This document shows positions 16,008-24,774 of a stretch of 51,572 bases of DNA, one piece after another. Position 1 is the stretch's first letter. Each line of letters opens with the position of its first letter. Source of the stretch: DAOVRD01 sp964521715. Its GTDB lineage: Bacteria; Planctomycetota; Brocadiia; SM23-32. The notes below the pieces were generated by a model. That model made no database searches, was not told where the DNA came from, and saw nothing but the letters and a program-made list of their open reading frames with translations. The stretch lies in assembly GCA_964521715.1 (NCBI GenBank), contig CAZFSS010000030.1, positions 1-51,572 on the forward strand. The letters are read 5' to 3'. The position numbers were made by a program, and so were the translations under genes.

Positions 16008-17333
16008 ATGCTGGGCTGTACCTACGGAAGGCTGTTCCGAGTGACCGTCGCCGGCGGGTCGTACCAGGAGGGCCTGAGCGCCAACATCCAGGGCGTGCCG
16101 CCCGGGCTCCTTATCCAGGAGGAGGATATCTACGCAGACCTGCTCCTGCGCAAGCCGGGGCAGGGCGAACTGGCCTCGCCCCGCAGGGAGCCCGACATAC
16201 CCGTCATCTACAGCGGCGTGAACGCCGCGGACACGATGACGGGCTTCCACAACGAGGGTTACACCAACGGCACGCCGCTGGTGATCCTGATCCCCAATCT
16301 GGACCGGCACTTCGAGCACATCGAGCAGTATCGCTCCACGAACCGGACGCCGCGGCCGGGCCACGCCTCCTATGCCTCGTACCGGAAGTACGGCGAGTGG
16401 GACGACGCCATCGGCGCAGGCTTCTTCAGCGGCCGCTACACCGCCACCATCGTGGCCGCCGGCGCCGTAGCCAAGCACGTCCTGAAGAGGCACGGCATCG
16501 AGCTGCTCGCCTACGTGAAGGAGGCGGCCGGCGTCCGGGCTCCGGAGATGCCCGTCGAGACCATCCGCCGGCAGGTCGAAGCCTACAAGCGGATGCGGCG
16601 GGAGAACGATCCCGTCCACCGCATGGTCTACGGGGAGAAGCGGATCACGCCCGGCATGCGCTTCCTCCAGAAGATGGCCGTCCTGGCCGAGATCGAGAAA
16701 CGCATGCCGGAGATCAGCAAGCTGATGGAGTTCGACGCGGAGGCCGTCAGGGAGAAATACGGCGTCCATCCGACGATGAACTGCCCGGACCTCGAGACGG
16801 CCGACGCCATGGCCCGCCGCATACTGGAGATACGGGACAGCGGCGATTCCAGCGGGGGCCTGGTAGAGGTCATCGCCACGGGCGTTCCGCCGGGCATGGG
16901 CGAGCCCGTCTTCGCCAAGCTGGACGGCGAACTGGGCCGAATGCTCAGCATCGGTTCCGTCAAGGGCGTCGAGATAGGCGCCGGCTTCGCCGCCAAGGAC
17001 ATGACCGGCTCTGAGTGCAACGATCAGATGCGAGTGAAGGACGGCAAGGTCCAGTTCGCCTCCAACAACGCCGGCGGCATCACGGGCGGCTTGACGAACG
17101 GCCAGCCCGTGGTCGCCCGCGTCGCCGTCAAGCCCACCCCGACGATCGCCAAAGAGCAGCAGACCATCGACAAGGTCTCGCTCACGAACGCCACGCTGGA
17201 GGCCGTCACGCGGCGCGACCCGACCATCGTGGCCCGGGTCTGGCCCGTGGCCGAGGCCTTCATGGCACTCGTGCTTACGGACCAGCTTGCGATGCACCTG
17301 GGCTACCGGGCGCTGGCAGGACCAAGTGAGTGA
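16008..17333 (+). CDS. aroC: Divergent chorismate synthase homologue
   Basis: Chorismate synthase makes chorismate from EPSP with reduced FMN. Many family segments are present: QGVPPGLLI, SPRREPD, YSGVNAADTM, NGTPL, TNRTPRPGHASYASYRKYG (His119), DAIGAGFFSGRYTATIVAAGAVA, and IGAGFAA...GSECND. However, the first catalytic histidine motif (normally G-E-S-H-G) reads GGSYQ at residues 16-20, so Tyr19 replaces His, and the usual R-E-T-A reads R-Y-T-A. The product is 441 residues against a usual 350-400, with an extra helical insert at about 180-250. AGGAG precedes ATG 16008. It is either a variant subfamily or a related enzyme with altered chemistry. Confidence 0.8.
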   Translation: MLGCTYGRLFRVTVAGGSYQEGLSANIQGVPPGLLIQEEDIYADLLLRKPGQGELASPRREPDIPVIYSGVNAADTMTGFHNEGYTNGTPLVILIPNLDRHFEHIEQYRSTNRTPRPGHASYASYRKYGEWDDAIGAGFFSGRYTATIVAAGAVAKHVLKRHGIELLAYVKEAAGVRAPEMPVETIRRQVEAYKRMRRENDPVHRMVYGEKRITPGMRFLQKMAVLAEIEKRMPEISKLMEFDAEAVREKYGVHPTMNCPDLETADAMARRILEIRDSGDSSGGLVEVIATGVPPGMGEPVFAKLDGELGRMLSIGSVKGVEIGAGFAAKDMTGSECNDQMRVKDGKVQFASNNAGGITGGLTNGQPVVARVAVKPTPTIAKEQQTIDKVSLTNATLEAVTRRDPTIVARVWPVAEAFMALVLTDQLAMHLGYRALAGPSE

Positions 17334-17476
17334 CGCCGCGGACGGGGCATCCGCCCGTCCGGGCCGCAAGGAGGAGTCTCTGCCGCCTACTGGCGGCGCG
17401 CCTGAGCGGATTGCGCGCAGCGGTCGTCGGCCAGTCGCGTGTGCGGGCCAGGAGCGCCTGTGTGCTGCAAAAGGCG

Positions 17477-17506
17477 TTGACAAGACCGCTTGCCGCTGGT
17501 TATGCT
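17477..17506 (+). promoter_or_regulatory. Promoter for the Ser/Thr kinase gene
   Basis: A perfect TTGACA (17477-17482) and TATGCT (17501-17506) are separated by 18 bases, about 40 bases before the kinase start. Confidence 0.55.
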
Positions 17507-17545
17507 AAGGGCGCGAGGGGCCGGACAATTCAGGGCCGGGGAAAG

Positions 17546-19105
17546 ATGCAGTTTACATGTCCGAATTGTGAGCGCGACTTCAACTCCCCGCGGCTGGAGG
17601 AGGGGGAGTTGTTGAAGTGCCCCATCTGCGGGCACAGGTTCCATGACGCCGACGCCACAGTCGTGGATGGGGAGGTCGTGCCGACGGCGGCCGAGCTCGG
17701 ACCGGGCAAGCTCCTCGAGGGGTTCCTGATCGAGGAGCACATCGGCAGCGGCGCCATGGGGCAGGTCTACAAGGCCACGCAGCTCTCCCTGAAGCGCACC
17801 GTCGCCCTGAAGGTCCTGCCGCCTGCCTTCGTCGAGAGGCCCGCCTTCGTGGAGCGCTTCTACGAGGAGAGCATGGCGCTGTCCGCCCTGAACCATCCCA
17901 ACGTTGTCACAATCATCGAGCGGGGCAACATACGGGACATCTATTACTTCGTCATGGAGTACGTGGACGGACCCTCTCTGACGGGCCTCATGTCCAGGGA
18001 ACCGTTCGACGTCGAGCAGTTCCTCAGGATCGCGAAGGCCCTCGCCGCGGCCCTGAACTACGCCCACGAGCGGGGCGTCGTCCACCGCGACATCAAACCC
18101 TCCAACATCATGCTGAACAGCCAGGGGCAGGTGAAGGTAGCGGATTTCGGCCTGGCCTCCCTCATCGAGCAGGATAAGAAGGCCGTGGAGGCGGGCGCGA
18201 AGAAGCCCCGCGCAATGGGCACGCCGGCCTACATGAGCCCCGAGCAGAAGCTGGACCCGCTCACCGTCGACGGCCGCAGCGACATCTACTCGGCAGGCGT
18301 CGTGTTCTACGAGCTGCTGGTCGGGCGCCGGCCGTCCCTGCCCATTGAGGAGTTGCCGAGCCAGGTGACCGAGACGGCTGACCCCAGGCTGGACCCCATC
18401 GTCGGCCGATGCCTGGAGGAGGACAGGGAGGAGCGCTACCAGACCGCCGCGGAACTGCGCGCGGAGCTGGAGCGCTTCGAGGAGGAGCTGTCCGACGCGC
18501 CCCGGTGCCCCGAGTGCGGCAATCTGAGCCCCGTGCGACTCGAGAACTGCATGTACTGCGGACGGAGCCTCGAGGAGTTCTTCGACGCGTGCCCGGAGTG
18601 TCAGCAGAGGAACCGCCGTGAGGTGCGCCGCTGCCTGCACTGCGGCGTCGACCTCGAGCGCGGCCGCACCATCATCCGCGAGAAGGTCTCCATGATGATG
18701 GATCAGGTCGACCGGCTCCGGCTGGATGGGAAGTTCGAGGATGCCCTGAAGCTCATAGACGAGCTGCTGGGCACCGAGGGCAAGGCTTTCGAAGAGCAGC
18801 GGGAGCGGGCCGAAGCCCTGCGCGAGAGGACCGCGAACGAGCGGCGCGCGGCTGCGGCGAGGACCTTTGCCGAAGGGCACCGCATGGTGCGGGAGCAGCG
18901 CTTCAAAGAGGCCATCGAACTTTTCAGGAGCGTGCCCCCGGATATCCGGGATACGACCGAAGCCATAAACGCCGCCAAGGAGTATCAGGCGCGGATGGCG
19001 GCGGAGAAAAGGTCGAAGGCTACGACGAACCTTATCCTCATCGTCCTGGCAGTCGTTCTGGTGTTGGTTGTACTGGTGTTGGCATGGCCTTCCAGCCCGA
19101 AGTGA
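17546..19105 (+). CDS. Membrane-anchored Ser/Thr protein kinase with zinc ribbons
   Basis: A Hanks-type kinase of 519 residues. An N-terminal zinc ribbon (CPNC at 5-8, CPIC at 25-28) precedes the kinase domain. The kinase has GSGAMGQVYKA (glycine loop), VALKVL (Lys89), HRDIKPSNIM (about 180-189), ADFGLAS (Asp200) and GTPAYMSPEQ, so it should be active. A second block of ribbons follows (CPEC...CMYC, CPEC...CLHC), then a charged helical region that may be a coiled coil or TPR-like repeat, and one C-terminal membrane helix just before the end. This tail-anchored layout puts the kinase in the cytoplasm. The protein in this window most likely to read phosphothreonine is the FHA regulator at 8449-10281. 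Confidence 0.93.
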   Translation: MQFTCPNCERDFNSPRLEEGELLKCPICGHRFHDADATVVDGEVVPTAAELGPGKLLEGFLIEEHIGSGAMGQVYKATQLSLKRTVALKVLPPAFVERPAFVERFYEESMALSALNHPNVVTIIERGNIRDIYYFVMEYVDGPSLTGLMSREPFDVEQFLRIAKALAAALNYAHERGVVHRDIKPSNIMLNSQGQVKVADFGLASLIEQDKKAVEAGAKKPRAMGTPAYMSPEQKLDPLTVDGRSDIYSAGVVFYELLVGRRPSLPIEELPSQVTETADPRLDPIVGRCLEEDREERYQTAAELRAELERFEEELSDAPRCPECGNLSPVRLENCMYCGRSLEEFFDACPECQQRNRREVRRCLHCGVDLERGRTIIREKVSMMMDQVDRLRLDGKFEDALKLIDELLGTEGKAFEEQRERAEALRERTANERRAAAARTFAEGHRMVREQRFKEAIELFRSVPPDIRDTTEAINAAKEYQARMAAEKRSKATTNLILIVLAVVLVLVVLVLAWPSSPK

Positions 19106-19157
19106 AGGCGCCGCCGCACTGCCATCCCGCCCCCCGGATCCCGGGCCGTCCGATCCC

Positions 19158-19397
19158 CTACTCCGGCGGAACGTCCAGATCGGGTTCCGTGCTGGCCGGG
19201 GGTTCGTAGAGCCTCTGCATGATCCTCAGGTCGATGTTCATGACCATCAGGCGGACAATGACGATGATGGCGAAGACCAACCCGAGCACGTTGAAGTAGG
19301 CCAATGCTTTCACGTTGACTATGCCGCCCACTCCGATCATGAACGCCGCGACGTAGCCGAGGCCCTCCAACGAACGGACCTTCCTCTCCTCGCTCAT
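19158..19397 (-). CDS. Small two-helix membrane protein
   Basis: The 79-residue product has two hydrophobic segments (GYVAAFMIGVGGIVNV and VLGLVFAIIVIVRLMVM) and a short acidic, proline-rich tail. I do not recognise a family. ATG 19397 is preceded by GGGAGGG at ideal spacing, and a perfect-to-near-perfect promoter lies at 19485-19514, so it is likely a real gene. It converges on the kinase gene. Confidence 0.75.
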   Translation of the reverse strand: MSEERKVRSLEGLGYVAAFMIGVGGIVNVKALAYFNVLGLVFAIIVIVRLMVMNIDLRIMQRLYEPPASTEPDLDVPPE

Positions 19398-19484
19398 GAA
19401 CGCTCCCTCCCCTTGCAGAGAAGGCAACCGGGCTGCGTGGCTTAGTCACGACGGGATGCCGCGCTCCGCCCTCTAAACGTCCCT

Positions 19485-19514
19485 ACTATATAACCCGGGC
19501 CGAACCAATGTCAA
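19485..19514 (-). promoter_or_regulatory. Promoter for the small membrane protein
   Basis: TTGACA (19509-19514) is perfect and TATAGT (19485-19490) differs by one base; the spacer is 18 bases. Confidence 0.65.
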
Positions 19515-19631
19515 CCGGGACGCGCAGGTCCAGCGACGGTGCCCCCCTGGTGCCTTATCAGCACGGCGAGACGGGCACACACCGCTCCCCCGAAACGCCG
19601 AACGTACCGGTCAGTGCGGGCCGGCAATCCC

Positions 19632-20294
19632 CTATCGGTTGCCCTCGGGATAGGTGCCGCTGTACTCGGACGGGACGCCCTGTTGCTGGCCCGAGTTGGC
19701 GGCCCGACGTTCGCGCTCCTGGCGGACGAACTTCTCCTCCTTGAACAGCACGTCCTGCTCTATCGGGATGAACTGATGGCAGGTGCGCATCAGGTCGTTG
19801 GAGGTGCTCTGCTCGAAGGAGACGACCTCCGTGCGGCAGCCGCGGGCATCCAGCGCCCGAACGAGGGGGACGAAATCCCCGTCGCCGCTCACCAGCACCA
19901 TGCAATCCATCTTGGGCGCCAGGGCGATTGCGTCAAGCGATATCTCGACCTTCCAGTCGCCCTTGCTCGTGCCGTCGTCGCGGATGGTCAGTTCCTTGCC
20001 CTTCACCTCATAGCCGCTGCGCCGAAGCGCTTCCAGGAACGCGCTCTGATCCACGTCGGCCTTCTGAACCACGTAGGCGATGGCGCGCACAAGCTGCCGC
20101 CCTTTCAGGATCTCCTCCAGCAACTTGCGGTAGTCGATCTTGGACTGGTGGAGGGTCTTCGCGGAATAGAACATGTTCTGCACGTCTACGAACACCGCAA
20201 CCCTCTGAGCCGTGTTCTCATACACCGTGCGGGCAACCACTCTGGTGACCTCTCTTCTGATGTGAAGGAAAGGGAAGCGAGTCCATAGCTGCAC
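19632..20294 (-). CDS. NYN-domain (LabA/DUF88-like) protein
   Basis: The 220-residue product carries an NYN domain, a PIN-like fold predicted to be a ribonuclease. RVAVFVDVQNMFYSAK at about residues 31-46 gives the first acidic pair (D-x-x-N), KVEISLDAIALAP the second, and VLVSGDGDFVPLVRALDARG the third. A charged, Gln-rich tail follows. The start is uncertain: GTG 20294 lacks a good ribosome binding site, while GTG 20240 has GAGAGG upstream and leaves the domain intact. It is a single gene, facing away from the DUF3179 gene. Confidence 0.88.
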   Translation of the reverse strand: MQLWTRFPFLHIRREVTRVVARTVYENTAQRVAVFVDVQNMFYSAKTLHQSKIDYRKLLEEILKGRQLVRAIAYVVQKADVDQSAFLEALRRSGYEVKGKELTIRDDGTSKGDWKVEISLDAIALAPKMDCMVLVSGDGDFVPLVRALDARGCRTEVVSFEQSTSNDLMRTCHQFIPIEQDVLFKEEKFVRQERERRAANSGQQQGVPSEYSGTYPEGNR

Positions 20295-20333
20295 AGGCCC
20301 GAAAAAAGCTGCTTCCTCCAGCAGAAGAAGGGG

Positions 20334-20362
20334 AATCTACCACCTCATTGCCGGGCCGTCAA
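20334..20362 (-). promoter_or_regulatory. Promoter for the NYN-domain gene
   Basis: TTGACG (20357-20362) and TAGATT (20334-20339) are separated by 17 bases. Confidence 0.45.
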
Positions 20363-20448
20363 ATGAATCAAGAGGTTGCCGCCGCCAACACTCGGCAACG
20401 CCTTGCCGTTTCCGATGCAGCGGCCCGGCCCGTCTGATAGAATGGCTG

Positions 20449-20486
20449 TCGCACCATTCGGTTCGTCTCGCACCATTCGGTTCGTT
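20449..20486. repeat. Two tandem 19-bp repeats
   Basis: TCGCACCATTCGGTTCGTC (20449-20467) is followed at once by a copy (20468-20486) differing at the last base. They lie about 45 bases before the DUF3179 start codon. They may be a protein-binding site or a simple slippage duplication. Confidence 0.6.
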
Positions 20487-20531
20487 TCGCCCCCGACGGG
20501 TCTTTGCACGTCAAGGGAAAGGATGCCGCCG

Positions 20532-21839
20532 ATGAGCCAGAGCGACCTGAGCGAAGAGAAGGAGAGTCCGGAGCGCGGCTCCGAAGGCCAGGGGCCGCAG
20601 GCGCCGCAACAGGGGGAACCGGCCCCGACTGACTACCGGCGCAACATCTGGCTGCTGGTGATCATCATCGCAGTCGTCGTTCTCGCGTGGGTGCTGGCCA
20701 TACTGTGGAAACGCAAGCCGGTGCCGGAGTTGGAGGCACTCCAAGGGCCAGTCGCCGCTCAGCCCCCGATGGCTCCCGTGGCCCCGTCCGCGCCGCCGCG
20801 CGTGATGCGGCTCGGGCCCGTCCCCGTCTCACTCATCATCGGCACGAACGGCGAGGTAATCGAGGCGTCTCCGGCCCGCCTGTTGCCGGAGATGGGGATC
20901 ACCTACCGCAGGGCTCGTTTCTTCGACGTGACGCAGCGCCTCCCGGACCTCGACCTGAACGTGCTTCTCCGTCTCCCAACGTGGTCGGCGGACCAGGCCC
21001 GCGTCCTTCGGGTCAGCGACCTGCCGGAGTCGCCCTTCCAGCCGGCCGCTCAGGTGACTGCCCTCGCTCCGGACGAGCGCGTGGTCGTGGCTTCGGGCGG
21101 TTCACAGGTGAAGGCCTATCCCGTTCGGGTGCTGATGACACTCACGGGCGTGCGAGACGTCCTGGACGAGGAGCCCATCTTCGTCTGCTGGAGCCATTTC
21201 ACGCAGGCAGGACGGTGTCTCGTCGCGCGAGTTGAAGGCCAGGACGTCGATTGGCAGGACGCCGGCCTGGTGTTCCATGGGAACAACGTCTACTACGACT
21301 CGGGGACCGGATCGCTCTGGGACCCCCTGTCCGGCGCGGCCCTGACGGGAGCCCTTTCCGGGCGGAAGGCGGACATCAAGCCGCTCGCCGTGTGGGGCTG
21401 GGAGGACTGGCGGGCCGACAATCCTGCGGCCGAGGTCTTTGCGGCCGGCATGGAACGGCCCGAGGCCATGGCCGCCGCGGCCAGCGTCGAGCCGTACCTG
21501 GAAAGGCCCGCTCTGCCCTTTGAGGTCACCCAGTTCGACTCCGCCGTCAGCCCTCTGCCAGCCAAAGCCTTTGTCCTCGGCGTGGCAGTCGGCGACCAGG
21601 CCCGCGCCTACCCCCTTGCGCAGCTGGCGGCTGAAGGGACGGGGCCCATCACCGGTACGCTTGGCGGTCAGGAGTACGCGGTGCACGTGACGTCTCCGCG
21701 GACCGCCTACGCGATGAGCGGCGGCGAGCCGGTCGACGCCGTCGTGATGCTGTGGTTCGCGTGGCTGGAGGCCCATCCGGACAGCGACGTCTACAGGGTG
21801 TCCCCCCAGGCGCCAGGCGCCCCCGCGGAAAGCCAGTAA
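20532..21839 (+). CDS. DUF3179-like membrane-anchored protein
   Basis: A 435-residue protein. A Gln/Glu/Pro-rich N-terminus precedes one membrane helix (IWLLVIIIAVVVLAWVLAIL, about residues 40-59), then an exported domain. Segments such as ALAPDERVVVASGGSQVKAYPVRVLMTL and VAVGDQARAYPLAQL match the repeated A-Y-P-x-x-x-L pattern of DUF3179 proteins, but the Cys-Pro-Leu-Cys motif typical of that family is not evident (FVCWSHFTQAG stands in its place). The function of the family is unknown. I chose ATG 20532, 9 bases after AAAGG; ATG 20523 is also in frame. Confidence 0.8.
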   Translation: MSQSDLSEEKESPERGSEGQGPQAPQQGEPAPTDYRRNIWLLVIIIAVVVLAWVLAILWKRKPVPELEALQGPVAAQPPMAPVAPSAPPRVMRLGPVPVSLIIGTNGEVIEASPARLLPEMGITYRRARFFDVTQRLPDLDLNVLLRLPTWSADQARVLRVSDLPESPFQPAAQVTALAPDERVVVASGGSQVKAYPVRVLMTLTGVRDVLDEEPIFVCWSHFTQAGRCLVARVEGQDVDWQDAGLVFHGNNVYYDSGTGSLWDPLSGAALTGALSGRKADIKPLAVWGWEDWRADNPAAEVFAAGMERPEAMAAAASVEPYLERPALPFEVTQFDSAVSPLPAKAFVLGVAVGDQARAYPLAQLAAEGTGPITGTLGGQEYAVHVTSPRTAYAMSGGEPVDAVVMLWFAWLEAHPDSDVYRVSPQAPGAPAESQ

Positions 21840-21845
21840 CCGCCG

Positions 21846-22796
21846 CTACGCGTTCCTGGCGCCCGAGTTGCGGCTCAGCACGTCCAGCGCGTCCCGGATG
21901 TCGCGCGTTATCTGCTGTCTGAGCGCCTTCGCCCCGCCGAAGGTGCGCTGCGCACGCAGGAGAGCGACAAACTGGACTTCGACGTCCCGGCCGTATAGCT
22001 CCTCTTCGCGCCCGATCAGGTGCACCTCCACGGTCCTTGGCGCTCCTTCCTCCGGGTGGAACGTGGTCCGTCGACCCACACTGGTGACGGAGGGCAAGGG
22101 GTCGTGGTCCGTGAAGGCCCAGGTCGCGTACACGCCGTCGGGGGGGATGGTCTCGTTATGCAGGTCCAGGTTCGCCGTGCGGCAGCCGACCTCATCGCCC
22201 AGGCCGTCGCCGGCAACGACGGTTCCGTAGAGGGAGACCGGCCTGCCGAGCAGCCTTTGAGCGGCCCCGAACCGCCCCTCCAGGATGGCCCTCCGTATGG
22301 CCGTGCTGCTGACGACCTCGCCGTCGACCTCCACCGGCGGGACGACCTGGACGCCGAAACCCAGCTCCGGGCCGAGCTCCCGCAGGAGATCGGGGCCTCC
22401 CCGCCCTCCCCGCCCGAACCGGGAGTCAAACCCCAGCACCACCAGCTGCGCTCCCAGCAGGTCATGGAAGACGAGCCGGGCGAACTGCTTCGCATCCATC
22501 GCCGCCACGTCGGCGGTGAATCCCACCACCACGCACACTCCCAGGCCGAGCCCTTCGAGCAGGCGCAGCCGGTGCTCCAGAGACGTGATGGCAGGTTGGA
22601 GCTCTCCGCTGAGCACCGACACGGGATGACGGTCAAAGGTAACAACAACGGACGGGCAGGAACGCTGACCGGCCGCCGCGAGCACGCAGCGTATCACCTC
22701 CGCGTGCCCCCGGTGCAGGCCGTCGAAGACGCCGAGCGTGGCGACGGAGCGTTTCAGCGGGGTAGCATCCGGCGCTGGCCACCGAAGGACGCGCAT
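21846..22796 (-). CDS. ribF: Bifunctional riboflavin kinase / FAD synthetase
   Basis: RibF makes FMN and then FAD from riboflavin. The 316-residue protein has the normal two domains. The N-terminal FMN adenylyltransferase starts VATLGVFDGLHRGHAEVI (nucleotidyltransferase H-x-G-H variant) and includes VVVTFDRHP. VVGFTADVAAM and VLGFDSRFGRGGRGG follow. The C-terminal riboflavin kinase begins near GRPVSLYGTVVAGDGLG, with TANLDL and GVYATW. ATG 22796 follows GGGGAG and lies 7 bases after the chaperone stop, so it is probably co-transcribed with the PpiD-like gene. Confidence 0.94.
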   Translation of the reverse strand: MRVLRWPAPDATPLKRSVATLGVFDGLHRGHAEVIRCVLAAAGQRSCPSVVVTFDRHPVSVLSGELQPAITSLEHRLRLLEGLGLGVCVVVGFTADVAAMDAKQFARLVFHDLLGAQLVVLGFDSRFGRGGRGGPDLLRELGPELGFGVQVVPPVEVDGEVVSSTAIRRAILEGRFGAAQRLLGRPVSLYGTVVAGDGLGDEVGCRTANLDLHNETIPPDGVYATWAFTDHDPLPSVTSVGRRTTFHPEEGAPRTVEVHLIGREEELYGRDVEVQFVALLRAQRTFGGAKALRQQITRDIRDALDVLSRNSGARNA

Positions 22797-22803
22797 GGCT
22801 CCC

Positions 22804-24684
22804 CTACCCGGCAACCTTCTGAGACCGGTGTGCGGACTTCAGCAGCCGCTGCATCCACTCCAGCATGACCTGGTCCTGCTTGTGGTACACGTAGGCCGTT
22901 CGATACATCGACGCCGCCTCTGCGAACGCTTCCCTTGACGCCTCCTGGCGCTCCGCGGGGCGGATCACGTAACAGCGCGAAACGGGCGGGCCCTCGCTCA
23001 CGGCGGCCACCTCCATCTCCTCCAGCTTGAAGGCCGCCTTCACCACCTCCGGCACCGAGCGGTCAATGCCGGGCACGTAGTCCGAGATCCTGCCGAACAG
23101 GTCGCTCCGTTTCACCGTCAGCGGCCATGCCGCGCCCTCTTCCTCTGCGGAAGGGACGTGCGTCCCCAGCAGGTTGCCCAGACGCTGGTTCATCGCCTCG
23201 AGCCCTTGCTCGAACCCCACTTCGACAACGCGGTCCTTCACCTCTCGCGCGAAGGCCGCGGCCTTGTCCAGGGCCTCGCTCTGGATGCAGTCCTGCCGCA
23301 CGGTTTCCGCCACCTGGTCAAAGGCCAGCGGCTCGGGATCGCGGCGCTCCAGCACCTGGTATATGACCGGCTGTTCGCCCGACAGGATGGTCCTCGGGTG
23401 GCAGAGGCCCACATCGTGGGCGAACGCAGACTCCGCCATCTGCTTCCCCTCCGGCGCGAGCGCTTCCAGTTCCTGGCGGGTCAGCAGTCCTCCTCCGCCC
23501 GGCGCGTCGGCTACGTGGTACTCCAACCCGTACCGGCGGGCCATCTGCTGCAAGGGCTGCGGCTCATTGGCAAACTGTCCGGCTACGGATTCGAGTTCCC
23601 GTTGCAGCGTTCCGACCAGCTCGCCGGCCTTCTCCGTGGCCTTCTCCTGGGCCAGCTTGCCCCGGATCTCCGCGCGCGCCTCATCCAGGCTCCTGTACTG
23701 AGGTCCCGTCGGTTTGGGCTCCGCGCCTTCGCTCCCGCCGGCCGGCTCGCCTCCGTCCGTCACGTCTCCGTGCTCCGAGGATTCCTCGGTCCGGAACTGC
23801 TCCTTGTTGGCCTCGTAGTACTTCGCAACGTCCTGCTCTGCGACCTCGACCTCCGCGGCGAGCTTATCCACAGGCGCCAGGGCGTACTCCACCTTCACGC
23901 GCTCGGGCGCCATGTAGCCGATCCGGCCGGCCGCGGGATCGGGCGGCACTTCCTTGTGCTCGTCGTAGAACGCCCGCACCTGCTCGTCGCTCACCTCAAC
24001 CAGCGGCAGAAACAGGGAGCTGTCCACCTCGACGTAGTTCACACGCATCTGCTCGTTCCCGTAGACGTAGGACATCCAGAGCTCGGCGTAGGTGCCGCCG
24101 ATTGTCCCCCGCTTGAGACACAGCAGCTTGGCCACCTTTGCCAGACGGCTGACGCAAGCCACCATCTCGCCCTCGCTGACGCCCACAACCCCAAGGAACG
24201 CCCGGTAGTTGGCGACGCTGAAGCTCTTCTCGTCCCAGAGGACGGGGAGGAAAGCGATCGCTTCCTCGAGCTCCTGGGTCGTCACCTCGACGCCGTCAGC
24301 TTCGGCCTCACGTTGCAGGACGAGGAACCGCCACGCAGCCTCCGGATCATTGGCCTTGGCGCCTTGCTCGAACACGAAGTCCCGCAGAGCCCGGAAAAGG
24401 AGGATCAGCGCCGCCTCCGTGTGTGTGGGCGCGCCCCTTAGCCGCAGCACGTACATCGTCTGCGCGTCCGCCATCCCCAGGCGGAGCGCCACCTGGAGCG
24501 TCTTGCTGGCCTCGAGGAGATCCCTGCTGTCGACGGCCTCCCCCCGGACGCTTCCCATGGCGCCTTGCCGAGGCTGCGCGAACCGGCTCAGAGTGCCCAG
24601 TGCGCCCCACGCGACCATCAGCATCACAACGAGCCCCGCCAGCAGGTAGCGCCTGTGCCTGTGGAACCATCTGGTGAGTTCCAC
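22804..24684 (-). CDS. PpiD/SurA-like membrane-anchored periplasmic chaperone
   Basis: The 626-residue protein has one N-terminal membrane helix (YLLAGLVVMLMVAWGALGTL, about 13-32), then a large helical periplasmic domain. The arrangement (VSDEQVRAFYDEHK, APERVKVEYALAPVD, VAEQDVAKYYEANKEQF) matches the SurA_N/PpiD chaperone pattern. A PPIase-like segment follows, but the parvulin motifs are weak, so it may lack isomerase activity. A low-complexity Glu/Gly-rich stretch sits near residues 295-325. The GTG start at 24684 has GGAGG 9 bases upstream. A promoter lies at 24734-24762, and ribF follows. Confidence 0.85.
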   Translation of the reverse strand: MELTRWFHRHRRYLLAGLVVMLMVAWGALGTLSRFAQPRQGAMGSVRGEAVDSRDLLEASKTLQVALRLGMADAQTMYVLRLRGAPTHTEAALILLFRALRDFVFEQGAKANDPEAAWRFLVLQREAEADGVEVTTQELEEAIAFLPVLWDEKSFSVANYRAFLGVVGVSEGEMVACVSRLAKVAKLLCLKRGTIGGTYAELWMSYVYGNEQMRVNYVEVDSSLFLPLVEVSDEQVRAFYDEHKEVPPDPAAGRIGYMAPERVKVEYALAPVDKLAAEVEVAEQDVAKYYEANKEQFRTEESSEHGDVTDGGEPAGGSEGAEPKPTGPQYRSLDEARAEIRGKLAQEKATEKAGELVGTLQRELESVAGQFANEPQPLQQMARRYGLEYHVADAPGGGGLLTRQELEALAPEGKQMAESAFAHDVGLCHPRTILSGEQPVIYQVLERRDPEPLAFDQVAETVRQDCIQSEALDKAAAFAREVKDRVVEVGFEQGLEAMNQRLGNLLGTHVPSAEEEGAAWPLTVKRSDLFGRISDYVPGIDRSVPEVVKAAFKLEEMEVAAVSEGPPVSRCYVIRPAERQEASREAFAEAASMYRTAYVYHKQDQVMLEWMQRLLKSAHRSQKVAG

Positions 24685-24733
24685 GTCGGGTGCCTCCCTC
24701 GCCTGCGGGATGAAGGAAACGGGGAAAACAACG

Positions 24734-24762
24734 ATGCTAACCTATGGCAGGCCCATAATCAA
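24734..24762 (-). promoter_or_regulatory. Promoter for the PpiD-like/ribF pair
   Basis: TTGATT (24757-24762) and TAGCAT (24734-24739) are separated by 17 bases, in the short gap after tyrS. Confidence 0.45.
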
Positions 24763-24774
24763 TGGGGCGCAGCA

